In this document: positions 52,452-61,682 of the stretch, piece by piece
Layout of the letters: the number at the start of each line of letters is the position of its first letter
How positions within the stretch are numbered: position 1 is the stretch's first letter
Source: Robiginitomaculum_A sp036478535
Lineage (GTDB): Bacteria > Pseudomonadota > Alphaproteobacteria > Caulobacterales > Maricaulaceae
Direction of reading: 5' to 3'
NCBI GenBank assembly: GCA_965224735.1
Contig: OZ245059.1
Location: 806,001-870,000, forward strand
Length of the DNA stretch: 64,000 nucleotides
Translations under genes and position numbers: made by a program
Notes under the pieces: model-generated
What the model was told of the DNA's origin: nothing
What the model saw: the letters and a program-made list of their open reading frames with translations, nothing else
Databases searched by the model: none

Positions 52452-52658
52452 ATGACAGAAGAAACTAGTTTTAAATTTGAAATAACAAAAAAAACTAGTT
52501 GGCAACTTGTTATTATTTTTGGTGTTACGGTTGTAGGTTTGCTATCAATTTGTTTGTACGATGTTTTTTCAAGGAAGAATATATGTATAACTACTGAATC
52601 AGTATCAACGAACGAGGAAGGAAGCACAGTTACTAAAACTGAGAAAAAATGTGATTAA
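52452..52658 (+). CDS. small membrane protein G
   Basis: The ATG lies 1 nt after the peptide F stop. The 68-residue product has one helix (WQLVIIFGVTVVGLLSICLY) and a polar C-terminal part with two cysteines (KNICITTES, KKCD). It again pairs a leader peptide with a small membrane protein. Confidence 0.55.
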   Translation: MTEETSFKFEITKKTSWQLVIIFGVTVVGLLSICLYDVFSRKNICITTESVSTNEEGSTVTKTEKKCD

Positions 52659-52969
52659 CTAAAAGGAAAGGGTTAGTCCTATATAACTCGTTCAAACATA
52701 TCTTAACCTATTGTTTTAACTTCTTTAATTATGTCAGTGTGTCTGAGGTGTTAAAACGCTGCCAACTAAAAATAACATGACTTTTAAACTGCACCTTTAT
52801 TATATTGATTTTGTCGATAATATTAAGGGTGTAGTTTATGGAAGGCATTAATAAATATGTTATTATTGTACCGTTACAAGCTCATAATTAATGGCGAAAT
52901 ATGGCAATTACATGTGAAGGCTGGCCTAAATAGCTTTCAGTATAGGACCACCTCTAGGCAACCGCAAAA
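52659..52969 (+). other. 311-nt gap, no gene seen
   Basis: AT-rich sequence without a supported gene, RNA or clear repeat. Confidence 0.4.
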
Positions 52970-53209
52970 GTGTTTAAAGAGGCCATAATTTTTATGGCCG
53001 TTTTAGTGTTTTATGTGCTGTTTTTCAGTGGATCAATGTGGTTGGTTTGGGAAGTCACCAGCTCGCTCACGGAACCACAGAGAAATATAATTGTAGCTTT
53101 CGTAAAAATATCTTTTTTTATTGTTTTTGGGTTTCCTGGGTTGCACCTGCTTGGTCTTTTGGTAAAGAAAGATGATAATAAAGTTGTACCTTCAGATAAT
53201 TTAAAATAG
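52970..53209 (+). CDS. small two-helix membrane protein
   Basis: The frame starts at GTG 52970 and encodes 79 residues with two membrane segments (IIFMAVLVFYVLFFSGSMW and ISFFIVFGFPGLHLLGLLV) and a charged C terminus. I do not recognise it. The start has a weak ribosome site. Confidence 0.4.
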   Translation: MFKEAIIFMAVLVFYVLFFSGSMWLVWEVTSSLTEPQRNIIVAFVKISFFIVFGFPGLHLLGLLVKKDDNKVVPSDNLK

Positions 53210-53213
53210 ATGA

Positions 53214-53393
53214 TGTGAGTATCAACGCTTTATAATTCTCAATGCACCAAGAGCAATAGTGGCATTTATTGCAAAAGTTGCCATAACATTTAACCAAACA
53301 ATCACAGGTTATCCAGATTGGAATTATCAAGATCTTGCCACTCAATTAGAGGCGATTACCAAGCATATTAAACAAACTATCAATGAGAAATAA
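53214..53393 (+). pseudogene. possible ParA C-terminal tail
   Basis: An open frame without a start ends FNQTITGYPDWNYQDLATQL, EAITKHIKQTINEK. Position before a small basic gene and the FNQTI-type segment suggest the end of a plasmid ParA, but similarity is faint. Confidence 0.3.
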
Positions 53394-53394
53394 T

Positions 53395-53562
53395 ATGAAA
53401 AATGATTTTCAAGCGATACTAAAGAAAAAAAAGCCCATCTTAGAGCCTGTGGTATCAGACAAAGGGAAAGCAAAACCCACTACCATAAAGAAGACTTCTC
53501 GTCCTGTAGGCCATAAACGCAAGCCTGAAAGTGAGCAAGTGACTGAGCGGGTGCAAAGGTAA
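53395..53562 (+). CDS. truncated plasmid-type ribbon-helix-helix partner
   Basis: The 55-residue product starts MKNDFQAILKKKKPILEP and has VGHKRKPESEQVTERVQR. N termini like this (basic, VGRPKGKRS..QVTAYI) belong to small plasmid partition or RHH proteins that follow ParA. It stops where an IS3 end begins, so it is probably truncated. Confidence 0.35.
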   Translation: MKNDFQAILKKKKPILEPVVSDKGKAKPTTIKKTSRPVGHKRKPESEQVTERVQR

Positions 53563-53630
53563 TACCCCCTTATTTTAGTAGGGGTTGGAAGTAGAATTTT
53601 CTCGTAGTTTTAACGAAGGAGGTTTTATGT
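53563..53630 (+). mobile_element. IS3-family left end remnant
   Basis: AGTAGAATTTTCTCGTAG and following bases to GGAGGTTTTATG match the leader of the IS3 OrfA remnant at 41724, but no frame follows. Confidence 0.6.
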
Positions 53631-53836
53631 GATCCATAAATCCCTTAGTACGTTTCGGTACCAATGGACTTCAAACCCCTATACCTCTTTTAGTTAATAG
53701 AAACGGCACCATTGCCGCAAATCAATATATGATATAAAAGCGAAAAACACAACTATGAAGTTGTTGTTTTTAGACGCACTTACCAACAAAAAACAACTAC
53801 TAATAGTATTTAATGTATAGAAGTAGGTGATGTAGT
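53631..53836 (+). other. gap upstream of lipoprotein gene
   Basis: A hairpin-like AACACAACT ... AGTTGTTGTTTTT lies at about 53745-53772 and could end transcription. No gene is seen. Confidence 0.35.
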
Positions 53837-55030
53837 ATGAAAAATCCATTTTTTAAAGTTATGATATTAATTTTATTTATTGCAGGATGTTCTTCTAGTG
53901 TTGGGAAACATAATTTAGATTCTATACTTAATACGGCTCCTACTAAACATTTGAATTATAAAAGTGCTCAAGCGGCATATGAAGCGGGGGACTTTCATGC
54001 AATGATCAACTTAATGGCCACTGAAGAGGATATTTATGGTTTACACAAACAACTTATACCAGTCGTTGGAAGGGATAAAATTGAATATTCTAATGGCAAG
54101 TGGGGGCAAGTAAATTCATGTAAAAATGAAACTACCCTTAATTCTAACGCAATTGGCAAGGTATTATCTGAAATAAAGGATACCCGCCTAATAATCATCA
54201 ATGAAGCCCATGATACCCCTCAACATAGAGAGTTCATTTTACAACTTTTGCCGTATCTAGCAGACAGAGGGTTTAATGTATACGCCGCCGAAACCTTTTC
54301 ATTAGGTGAAAAAACCCTTGAAGAATGGAAATATGAGATTGAAGAACGCGGTTCGATTGCTGCCACAGGTTTTTATACCACAGAACCCACTTTTTCTAGA
54401 TTGATAAATAAAGCTGTAAAGGAAGGTTTTGAATTGGTTCCATATGAATTTAAAGGTACAAAAAATAGTTCTTTGTCTGTTAGTGACCGTATTAAACGGC
54501 GTGAAGAAGGACAGGCTTTGAACATATGGCAAAGAGCCCTTAATAACCCAAAAAATAAAATTGTCATGCATGTGGGCTATTCACATGTTAAAGAGGATAT
54601 TGATCACAGAGGACGATCTTGGTTAGCTACAGTACTGAAGAATAAATATGGCATTAACCCCTTAACAATTTCGCAAACAAATTGCATATCTAGTTCCTTG
54701 ATGGATGGATGGACTTACTCCACGGCAGATGACTCAGATGGCGTGGATTTACTTGTTCATTCAATGCCCGAAATACTTAAGAATAAAAGGCCAGAATGGC
54801 TTGACCTATTTGGATATCAACGTATTTCCGCGAATGCTTTAATAGAGCATAATAAGTTCAATAGTGTGATTATTGAGGCAGTTAATACTGAAGATAATAT
54901 TGTGGCTGATAGAATATATTTCAAATATGGAGAAACTATTGATATATTGCTACGATCAGGGAATTATAAAATTTTAGCCTCTTTTGACGGAGGTGAAAAA
55001 AGGACAATTCAAACTTTAGTCATTAAGTAG
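53837..55030 (+). CDS. lipoprotein of the ChaN / erythromycin-esterase-like fold
   Basis: The 397-residue protein has a lipobox (FIAGC, Cys18) and a central block IIINEAHDTPQHREFIL, then YAAETFSLGEKT and MHVGYSHV. These resemble the EreA/ChaN/Tiki superfamily, in which Glu and His residues bind metal or act on ester and peptide bonds. Activity is not known. It is AT-rich relative to flanking housekeeping genes, as expected for the island. Confidence 0.6.
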   Translation: MKNPFFKVMILILFIAGCSSSVGKHNLDSILNTAPTKHLNYKSAQAAYEAGDFHAMINLMATEEDIYGLHKQLIPVVGRDKIEYSNGKWGQVNSCKNETTLNSNAIGKVLSEIKDTRLIIINEAHDTPQHREFILQLLPYLADRGFNVYAAETFSLGEKTLEEWKYEIEERGSIAATGFYTTEPTFSRLINKAVKEGFELVPYEFKGTKNSSLSVSDRIKRREEGQALNIWQRALNNPKNKIVMHVGYSHVKEDIDHRGRSWLATVLKNKYGINPLTISQTNCISSSLMDGWTYSTADDSDGVDLLVHSMPEILKNKRPEWLDLFGYQRISANALIEHNKFNSVIIEAVNTEDNIVADRIYFKYGETIDILLRSGNYKILASFDGGEKRTIQTLVIK

Positions 55031-55054
55031 CATTATCTGATTGAACATCCTAGT

Positions 55055-55078
55055 TGTACAGTCCCTGTGTTAGGTGGT
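55055..55078. mobile_element. IS481-type left end scrap
   Basis: TGTACAGTCCCTGTGTTAGG followed by TGGT matches the terminus at 46522 (one change) and 26368. Nothing else of the element remains. It marks the right border of the island. Confidence 0.65.
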
Positions 55079-55264
55079 TTGGGTTTTGTTTAAATCTTTT
55101 TGGTTCATTTTACCATATTTTACAAACATATTCGTAAGCAGTTAGTCCTTACCCCGCTCTTTATGCGCCAACGCCGCTCGTTTTCATATCAAAAACGGTT
55201 TTATCTTTAAATGTGCCAGGAGCTTTGTAACGTTTTAGCTTACCCTTAAGCCCCCTAACATCCC

Positions 55265-55579
55265 TTAAGCGGTTTTTCTAATGCGGTCCCATTCTTTAAA
55301 CTCATAGGTAATAGATTGTTTTATCATTTCGCGCCAAACGGGCTCGGCGATCTGGGCTGAGAGACCAAGGCGCTTTGCTTCCGTTTTAACCTTGGTGATT
55401 ACCTCTTCGATGCGCGCGCTATCATAGACAGTGCCTCTGTCTTCTTTGATGCGGGCGGCGGCGCTCATATAGGCTTGGCGTTTTACAATCATGGCGACCA
55501 ACTTGCAGTCAAGCGCGTCTACGCCTGCACGCACCTGCCCCATTGTGGTGCACTCTTTAGCGTCTTTTATATCACCCAT
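55265..55579 (-). CDS. chorismate mutase, AroQ type
   Basis: This enzyme converts chorismate to prephenate, the step before pheA. The 104-residue all-helical protein has VRAGVDALDCKLVAMIVKRQ, the AAARIKE region and ARIEEVITKVKTEAKRLGL. It overlaps the M23 gene by 8 nt. The window's pheA lacks this domain, so the two are complementary. Confidence 0.88.
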   Translation of the reverse strand: MGDIKDAKECTTMGQVRAGVDALDCKLVAMIVKRQAYMSAAARIKEDRGTVYDSARIEEVITKVKTEAKRLGLSAQIAEPVWREMIKQSITYEFKEWDRIRKTA

Positions 55580-56561
55580 CAGAAGGCCATTTTGTTAGCA
55601 GCTCGGGGTCAAGATGCCGATTACGCCATTTCAAACGCCAACATAAGTGCGGCCCAGTGGAGCGGCCTGTTGAGCCAACCGCGCCAATTTTCTCGCCGCG
55701 CTTTACAATTTGCCCCGAAGTCACATCAATCGCACTCATATGCAAATACATAGAGATAAGTCCTTGCCCGTGATCAATTAAAACCATAGCACCTTCAAAA
55801 TATAAATTATCATCCGCGAGGGATATCACCCCCTTCGCAGGTGCATAAATTGGTGTCCCGCCAGGCGCAGCAATATCGACCCCGTAATGAGGTTTTTTCT
55901 TCACTCCGTTTAAAATTCGTTGCGCGCCAAAAGGCGATGTTTTGGTGAACTCTTTTAGGGGATAGGTAAACCCGTCCCGAAACCACAAAACTTTCTCCCG
56001 CGATGCGAACCCTTTTTTCTTACGCGCAGATGAATCGCGAATGCGTTTTAATTGCGCATCTGAAAACGTAGAAACTTGGCTTGGCGGCAGGCCATCTATA
56101 CGCGATATGCTGTATTTGCGGGGGGCGATATTTAAAGATATATCGGATAATTTCACGCCATCTTCCAGTGTAACAGAAAGTTTTTCTTGCCTAGGCGCAT
56201 CACGATCAAAACCGATGATAACAAGGCCATCTTTATCTGCGAGAGTCTTTATCCCGCCAACCTTAACACGTGCATTTGGAAATGTTTTACACAGGAGCGC
56301 ACCGCCTTGTTCCAACACACCATTGCAAGAAATACCCTGATTAAAAACCTGAAAATTTTTAACTTTAATACCCTTTGGACGACCATCCAAGCGGGAACCA
56401 TCTGTGGCAAGTTCAGCGTCTTGCGCGATAAGCCTAGTGTGCTCCTGCGCCCTACTTTTCTCTAACTTACTTTCCTCTGGTTTACTTTCCTGTGCCCTAC
56501 TTTCGCTTTGTCCGCAGGCTGATAACGCCAGCGCCAAACCTAAAAGGAAAATTCGCTTCAA
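55572..56561 (-). CDS. M23-family metallopeptidase lipoprotein
   Basis: The 329-residue protein has a lipobox (ALSAC, Cys16), a Glu/Ser/Lys-rich segment expanded by short repeats (QESKPEESKLEKSRAQE), and an LytM/M23 domain with zinc ligands in PHYGVDIAAP, MYLHMSAI and GPHLCWRLKW. It probably cuts or regulates peptidoglycan cross-links in the periplasm. Confidence 0.9.
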   Translation of the reverse strand: MKRIFLLGLALALSACGQSESRAQESKPEESKLEKSRAQEHTRLIAQDAELATDGSRLDGRPKGIKVKNFQVFNQGISCNGVLEQGGALLCKTFPNARVKVGGIKTLADKDGLVIIGFDRDAPRQEKLSVTLEDGVKLSDISLNIAPRKYSISRIDGLPPSQVSTFSDAQLKRIRDSSARKKKGFASREKVLWFRDGFTYPLKEFTKTSPFGAQRILNGVKKKPHYGVDIAAPGGTPIYAPAKGVISLADDNLYFEGAMVLIDHGQGLISMYLHMSAIDVTSGQIVKRGEKIGAVGSTGRSTGPHLCWRLKWRNRHLDPELLTKWPSDG

Positions 56562-56767
56562 GATTTGTTCTCTAGCAGGCGTTTTGTGCTAGCGCGCGCG
56601 TCGCAATAGGCTTCTTGCAATTCGTCGTTCCAGTATTTTAGATCCTCAAGCAAGATTTTATCACCTGTCACCGCGCAGCGCACAAATGCACCCGCGTTTA
56701 AAATGATATAATCGGACGCGCCATAATGAATTTTCGCTTCGCCTTGGTCTCTTGTAAAATTCAACAT
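56558..56767 (-). CDS. DUF2093 protein
   Basis: This 69-residue alphaproteobacterial protein has the family core GAFVRCAVTGDKILLEDLKY and WNDELQEAYCDA. Function is unknown. Its usual place beside xseA is kept, and it overlaps the M23 gene by 4 nt. Confidence 0.88.
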   Translation of the reverse strand: MLNFTRDQGEAKIHYGASDYIILNAGAFVRCAVTGDKILLEDLKYWNDELQEAYCDARASTKRLLENKS

Positions 56768-56796
56768 AAAAGCTTTCTATACTAATTTACTGGCAA

Positions 56797-58254
56797 TCAA
56801 AAGAGGTTGCCTTGATTATTGTCAGTTTTTTTTACAGGTTTTCGCGCCCGTTTTTTTGCGCTTTTTTCAAGAGGCTTTATGCTAGCGGCAGCGGCAGCGG
56901 TAACGGCATCAATGATTGCATTGCGCGGCCCATCGCCAAAGGTAAGCGTGATCTTTTCTCCTGAAAATAACGGTTTTCCCTCGCGCACAATATGTCCGTC
57001 CCTATCCGTAACCAAAGCATATCCGCGCGCCAACACCCCTTGATATGAATACGCGGATAGTAATTTTCCTGCTGCTTCCAAACGGGTATTTGCGCGCTCT
57101 AACCGCCTGCGCGCCGCCGCCGCCAATGCACGCCCGTTCATATCCAGGCTCTCGCTATGGCGCTTTAAATTCAATCTGAGCATGCTTGGACGCAAACGCG
57201 TAGCCATCGTTTGCAATTGGCCTCGCGCCAACGAGCGGCGGCTATTAAGGGCAGGCAAGAGACGCCCCGAGATTATATCTAGCCTTTGCCGTGGCATGGC
57301 CAGTATATTTTCAAGTTTTGGCAGGCGGGCAGCGGCAAAGCCCATTTTTTTGTGCTCCACCATGCGCCCGAGCCCGCGTCTTAACCTAAGGGCATAATCA
57401 GTCACAGTGCCGATTAGCTCGCTCCGTACGGGCACGGCGATCTCGGCGGCGCCTGTGGGCGTTGGCGCGCGCGCGTCCGACACATAATCAATTAAGGTCC
57501 AGTCGGTTTCGTGCCCGACCGCGCTGATCAGCGGAATGGCCGATCCTGCCGCAGCGCGCACGACAGTTTCTTCGTTAAAGCACCAAAGGTCTTCGATGGA
57601 TCCTCCCCCACGCGCCACAATAATCACATCAGGGCGCGGTAAATCGGCGCTGTCTTCCATATGGTTAAACCCCGTAATGGCAGCGGCGATTTGCGCCGCC
57701 GCTTTATCGCCTTGCACAAGAACAGGCCAGACTAAAACCCGCACAGGGAAACGGTCGGAAACTCGGTGGATTATATCGCGGATAACCGCCCCCGTTGGCG
57801 ATGTGACCACGCCTATGGCCCTTGGCAAATATGGCAGCTCTACCTTACGCTCTGCATCAAACAGGCCTTCTGCGGCGAACTTCTTTTTGCGTTTCTCTAA
57901 AAGCGCCATAAGCGCGCCCTCGCCAGCAGGTTCTAGCTTGTCCATAATAAGTTGGTATTGGGAGCGCCCAGGATAAGTGGATAATTTGCCTTCAACCACC
58001 ACTTCCATGCCTTCTTCAGGGCGCACAGAGAGGCGGTTTACACTGCCCTTCCACATAACGCCAGAAATCACGGCCTTGTCGTCTTTGACATCAGCGTACA
58101 TATGCCCGGATTTAGCAATGGTGACGCGGCCAAGCTCGCCCCTTACCCGCACACGGCCATAGGTTTCCTCGACCGTGCGCTTTAAAGAAAACGCCAGTTC
58201 TGAAACTGAATACTCATGTGCGTTACTGGCTACGTTTATTTGATTATCTTCCAC
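56797..58254 (-). CDS. xseA: exodeoxyribonuclease VII large subunit
   Basis: XseA is the catalytic subunit of exonuclease VII, which degrades single-stranded DNA. The 485-residue protein has an OB-fold N terminus (VRVRGELGRVTIAKSGHMY), the catalytic core GVVTSPTGAVIRDI and RGGGSIEDLWCFNEE, AVGHETDWTL, and a coiled-coil-rich C terminus ending in a basic tail. It is divergent from purD. Confidence 0.95.
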   Translation of the reverse strand: MEDNQINVASNAHEYSVSELAFSLKRTVEETYGRVRVRGELGRVTIAKSGHMYADVKDDKAVISGVMWKGSVNRLSVRPEEGMEVVVEGKLSTYPGRSQYQLIMDKLEPAGEGALMALLEKRKKKFAAEGLFDAERKVELPYLPRAIGVVTSPTGAVIRDIIHRVSDRFPVRVLVWPVLVQGDKAAAQIAAAITGFNHMEDSADLPRPDVIIVARGGGSIEDLWCFNEETVVRAAAGSAIPLISAVGHETDWTLIDYVSDARAPTPTGAAEIAVPVRSELIGTVTDYALRLRRGLGRMVEHKKMGFAAARLPKLENILAMPRQRLDIISGRLLPALNSRRSLARGQLQTMATRLRPSMLRLNLKRHSESLDMNGRALAAAARRRLERANTRLEAAGKLLSAYSYQGVLARGYALVTDRDGHIVREGKPLFSGEKITLTFGDGPRNAIIDAVTAAAAASIKPLEKSAKKRARKPVKKTDNNQGNLF

Positions 58255-58319
58255 CTAAGCTCTTCCCTATTTTATACGAGTCAGTTTATAGACTTATAAG
58301 AGTTTATCACGAGGGTAAA

Positions 58320-59612
58320 ATGAAAATTCTTCTTATCGGCAGCGGCGGGCGCGAACATAGCCTGGCATGGAAAATCATCCAAAGCCCTTTATGTGATCAA
58401 CTTATTTGCGCGCCTGGCAATGCAGGCATATGCGAGATCGCTGATTGCGTTAATATCAAACCCAATAACATTGCGGGCCTTTTGGCATTCATCAAAACGG
58501 AATTGGTAGATTTTGTTGTAGTAGGTCCTGAAATGCCTCTCGCGCTGGGCCTTGTTGACACGCTTGCTAAGGTGGGCGTGCCTGCCTTTGGCCCAACGCA
58601 AGCCGCCGCTATGCTGGAAACCTCCAAGGCTTTCACCAAAGATTTTTGCATCCGTCACCAAATCCCCACCGCGCCCTATGACGTGTTTACTAATGCCAAA
58701 GAAGCCATCATCTATTTAGACGAGATGCAGCCGCCCTATGTTATCAAGGCGGACGGGCTGGCGGCTGGTAAAGGCGTTATTATCACCGAAGATAAAACCG
58801 AAGCCATTACCGAGTTAAAAGCATTTTTTAGCGGCAAATTAGGCCCCGCTGGCGAGTGCGTGGTGATTGAAGAATTTATGCGCGGGCATGAAATATCCTT
58901 TTTCGCCCTCACCGATGGCAAAACGGTTTATCCTTTGTGCGAAGCCCAAGATCATAAACGCGCTTATGATGGTGATAAAGGCCCCAATACAGGCGGTATG
59001 GGCGCATACTCACCTGTGCCTGGATTTACCCAGCGCCAACGCATTATAGATGAAATTCTTATCCCTACAGTGCAAGGCATGGCGCGCGCAGGCACGCCAT
59101 TTGCAGGCGTGCTTTTTGCCGGGCTTATGATGACCAAAACAGGCCCGAAACTGATTGAGTATAATGTGCGTTTTGGCGACCCTGAATGTCAGGTATTAAT
59201 GCGCCGCCTTAAGGGAGATATTCTTGCGCTGATGATCGCTTGTCAAAACGGCACTTTGGACAATTTCCCAAACGCGCTCTGGCGCGAGGAGACATGTGTT
59301 AATGTTGTGCTCGCTGCCAAAGGTTATCCAGGCGATTATGGCAAAGGTCTCCCTATACAAGGCGTTGATGCAGCTAATCAAATGGATGGTGTTTTGGTTT
59401 TTCACGCAGGCACTAAGCGTGATGATAAAGGCAAGCTTCTCTCAGATGGCGGACGGGTTCTAAATATTACCGCCAGCGGCAAAAACGCCAAACAAGCCAC
59501 TGCGCGCGCCTATGCGGCTATTGATGAAGTCATAAAATGGCCAGGTGGATTTTGTCGCCGCGATATTGCCAAGCAAGCTTTGGCGCTACGGATACGCGAG
59601 GGCCATATTTAG
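58320..59612 (+). CDS. purD: phosphoribosylamine-glycine ligase
   Basis: PurD makes glycinamide ribonucleotide in purine synthesis. The ATG at 58320 follows GAGGGTAAA and gives MKILLIGSGGREHSLAWKI. ATP-grasp motifs include KADGLAAGKGVI, GPNTGGMGAYSP and EYNVRFGDPECQ. The protein has 430 residues. An upstream frame overlaps xseA and is not used. Confidence 0.96.
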   Translation: MKILLIGSGGREHSLAWKIIQSPLCDQLICAPGNAGICEIADCVNIKPNNIAGLLAFIKTELVDFVVVGPEMPLALGLVDTLAKVGVPAFGPTQAAAMLETSKAFTKDFCIRHQIPTAPYDVFTNAKEAIIYLDEMQPPYVIKADGLAAGKGVIITEDKTEAITELKAFFSGKLGPAGECVVIEEFMRGHEISFFALTDGKTVYPLCEAQDHKRAYDGDKGPNTGGMGAYSPVPGFTQRQRIIDEILIPTVQGMARAGTPFAGVLFAGLMMTKTGPKLIEYNVRFGDPECQVLMRRLKGDILALMIACQNGTLDNFPNALWREETCVNVVLAAKGYPGDYGKGLPIQGVDAANQMDGVLVFHAGTKRDDKGKLLSDGGRVLNITASGKNAKQATARAYAAIDEVIKWPGGFCRRDIAKQALALRIREGHI

Positions 59613-59673
59613 GGGCAGTGGGTAAAAAATTACGAGCGATAGAGCTGTGAGCGATAGGGCTGTGTTTTTGGTT

Positions 59674-60165
59674 TTATTGTTCTGTTTTCAATCTGCGTCT
59701 TGCTTTAAAAAAAGTTTTCAAAAGTTGGCCGCATTCTTGCGCCAGCACACCGCCCGTAACTGCGGGTTTTGAATGACAACTTGCGCTGTTGAAAAACCGA
59801 ACGCCGTTTTCGACAGCGCCGCCTTTGGAGTCAAGCGCGCCGTAAACCACGCGATCAATACGGGCATGGGAGATAGCCCCCGCGCACATGGCACATGGCT
59901 CCAGCGTTACATAAAGGGTATGGCCCGCCAGGCGGTAATTATCCAGCTTATAGGCAGCGCCGCGAAGCGCCAAAATTTCCGCGTGCGCTGTCGGATCACA
60001 AATCCCAATCGGGGCATTGCCCACTTGCGAGAGTATTTCCCCAGTTTTTGGATTGACAATCAGCGCGCCAACAGGCACTTCTCCTCGCGCACTTGCCGCT
60101 TGCGCTTGGTTTATACATTGGCGCATATAGTGTTCATCTTGGCGTATATAGTGTTCATCGTTCAT
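59674..60165 (-). CDS. tadA: tRNA adenosine deaminase TadA
   Basis: TadA makes inosine at A34 of tRNA-Arg(ACG). The 163-residue protein has HAEILALRGA with catalytic Glu and the zinc motif PCAMCAGA. A 21-bp tandem duplication (about 60121-60162) at the 5' end repeats HYIRQDEHYMRQ, so the real start could be either copy. It is divergent from rluB. Confidence 0.92.
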   Translation of the reverse strand: MNDEHYIRQDEHYMRQCINQAQAASARGEVPVGALIVNPKTGEILSQVGNAPIGICDPTAHAEILALRGAAYKLDNYRLAGHTLYVTLEPCAMCAGAISHARIDRVVYGALDSKGGAVENGVRFFNSASCHSKPAVTGGVLAQECGQLLKTFFKARRRLKTEQ

Positions 60166-60216
60166 ATCAAAACTACTAGGGTATTCGCCGTGTCAACAAA
60201 AGAAAAAAAAGAGAAA

Positions 60217-61107
60217 ATGCCCAGCGCCACGCCAAAAGGTCCCAGGGCCACGCCAAAAGGTCAACGCATCGCCAAAATTATGGCACGAGCAGGCGTGGCA
60301 TCACGGCGTGAGTCTGAACGTATGATTAAAGCAGGCCAGGTTAAGGTCAATGGCAAAGCTTTGGACACGCCTGCGTTCCTCGTGACAGATAAGGACAAAA
60401 TAGAAGTCAACGGAAAAATAATAATGGGCAAAGAAATACCGCGCCTTTGGCGTTATCACAAGCCCAGCGGATTTTTAACCACACATAATGACCCGGGCGG
60501 GCGGCCAACCGTGTTTGAAAACTTGCCCGCCGATTTACCGCGCGTTATTTCTATTGGCCGTCTTGATATGACCTCCGAAGGCCTCTTGCTTTTGACCAAT
60601 GATGGGGAGCTAGCGCGCAAACTTGAACTTCCTTCCACCGCATGGGCACGCCGCTATAAAACGCGCGCATATGGCAAGCCTACCCAAGAAAAACTTGATA
60701 GTTTGATGCAAGGCGTGATGATTGACGGCAGACGCACTGGCCCTATCGAAGCCAAGTTGGATAAACAGCAAGGCACCAATGCGTGGATGAGCATTACTAT
60801 TCGCGAGGGCAAAAACCGCGAAGTGCGCCGCGCTCTGGAAGTCATTGGCCTTAAGGTCAACCGCCTTATCCGTATTTCTTATGGCCCATTTCAGCTTGGG
60901 GATTTGGATAAAGGCAAGGTGGAACTTGTACCAAACCGCATCTTGCGTGACCAAGTTGGCCACCTCGTTGATATTTCCACCGAACGGCCAAGGGGAACAC
61001 TTCAGGCGCGCGAAAAAATCAACAGAAAAATCAGCAAAAAAATCAAAGCCAAACCCATGCGCGGAAACCGTAAATTTACCAATAAAAATTATAAAGGCAA
61101 AAAATAA
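60217..61107 (+). CDS. rluB: pseudouridine synthase RluB/RsuA family
   Basis: RluB modifies U2605 of 23S rRNA. From ATG 60217 the 296-residue protein has an S4 domain (IAKIMARAGVASRRESERMI), the catalytic GRLDMTSEGLLLLTNDGEL and GKNREVRRALEVIGL. The tail is very Lys/Arg-rich. A GTG at 60190 in frame would add nine residues. A near-duplicate CCACGCCAAAAGGTC pair (21-bp offset) sits at the N terminus. RluB versus RluE/RsuA is inferred from the 23S-type context with rsmD. Confidence 0.88.
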   Translation: MPSATPKGPRATPKGQRIAKIMARAGVASRRESERMIKAGQVKVNGKALDTPAFLVTDKDKIEVNGKIIMGKEIPRLWRYHKPSGFLTTHNDPGGRPTVFENLPADLPRVISIGRLDMTSEGLLLLTNDGELARKLELPSTAWARRYKTRAYGKPTQEKLDSLMQGVMIDGRRTGPIEAKLDKQQGTNAWMSITIREGKNREVRRALEVIGLKVNRLIRISYGPFQLGDLDKGKVELVPNRILRDQVGHLVDISTERPRGTLQAREKINRKISKKIKAKPMRGNRKFTNKNYKGKK

Positions 61108-61673
61108 TGCGTATAGTCGGTGGTCAGCATTGCGGGCGCAATATTGCCGCCCCTAAAGGCAAAGACACGCGGCCAACATCCGATCAAGCCCGCGAGAGCA
61201 TTTTTAATATTTTGCAACATGCTAACTGGTCACCTGATTTAGAAAGCGCGATTGTCACTGATATTTTTGCAGGCTCTGGCGCGCTTGGCCTTGAAGCGCT
61301 CTCGCGCGGAGCGCAATTTTGCCTCTTTGTTGAAACCGAGCCCAAGGCGCGGGCGGCTATTCGCGAGAACATTGAAACTATGGGCTTTGGCGGTATATCG
61401 CGCCTGCACCGCCGTGATGCGACAAAACTGCGTATCGCCACCAGCAATCTACGGGGTCCCTTCACCCATATTTTCCTCGACCCGCCCTATACTAAAGGCC
61501 TCGCCAGCCCAGTGTTACGAAAGTTAAAAGATCAAAACCTAATCGCCGACACTGCCGTCATCATCTACGAAATGGCCAAAGACGAAGAACCAAACCTGAG
61601 CAGATACACTATACATGACACAAGAGTGTGGGGTGGAGCTAAGGTGGTGTTTATGGGGCTAAATAACGAATAG
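61107..61673 (+). CDS. rsmD: 16S rRNA (guanine966-N2)-methyltransferase
   Basis: RsmD methylates G966 of 16S rRNA. The 188-residue protein starts MRIVGGQHCGRNIAAPKG and has RPTSDQARESIFNIL, the SAM motif FAGSGALGLEALSRGA and the catalytic DPPYTKG. Its ATG overlaps the rluB stop. Confidence 0.94.
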   Translation: MRIVGGQHCGRNIAAPKGKDTRPTSDQARESIFNILQHANWSPDLESAIVTDIFAGSGALGLEALSRGAQFCLFVETEPKARAAIRENIETMGFGGISRLHRRDATKLRIATSNLRGPFTHIFLDPPYTKGLASPVLRKLKDQNLIADTAVIIYEMAKDEEPNLSRYTIHDTRVWGGAKVVFMGLNNE

Positions 61674-61682
61674 GAGAACACA

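Noticed and set aside
55161..55256. Open minus-strand stretch after chorismate mutase (LKRYKAPGTFKDKTVFDMKT)
   Set aside because: It looks protein-like but lacks a start codon and a recognisable family, so I do not call a gene.
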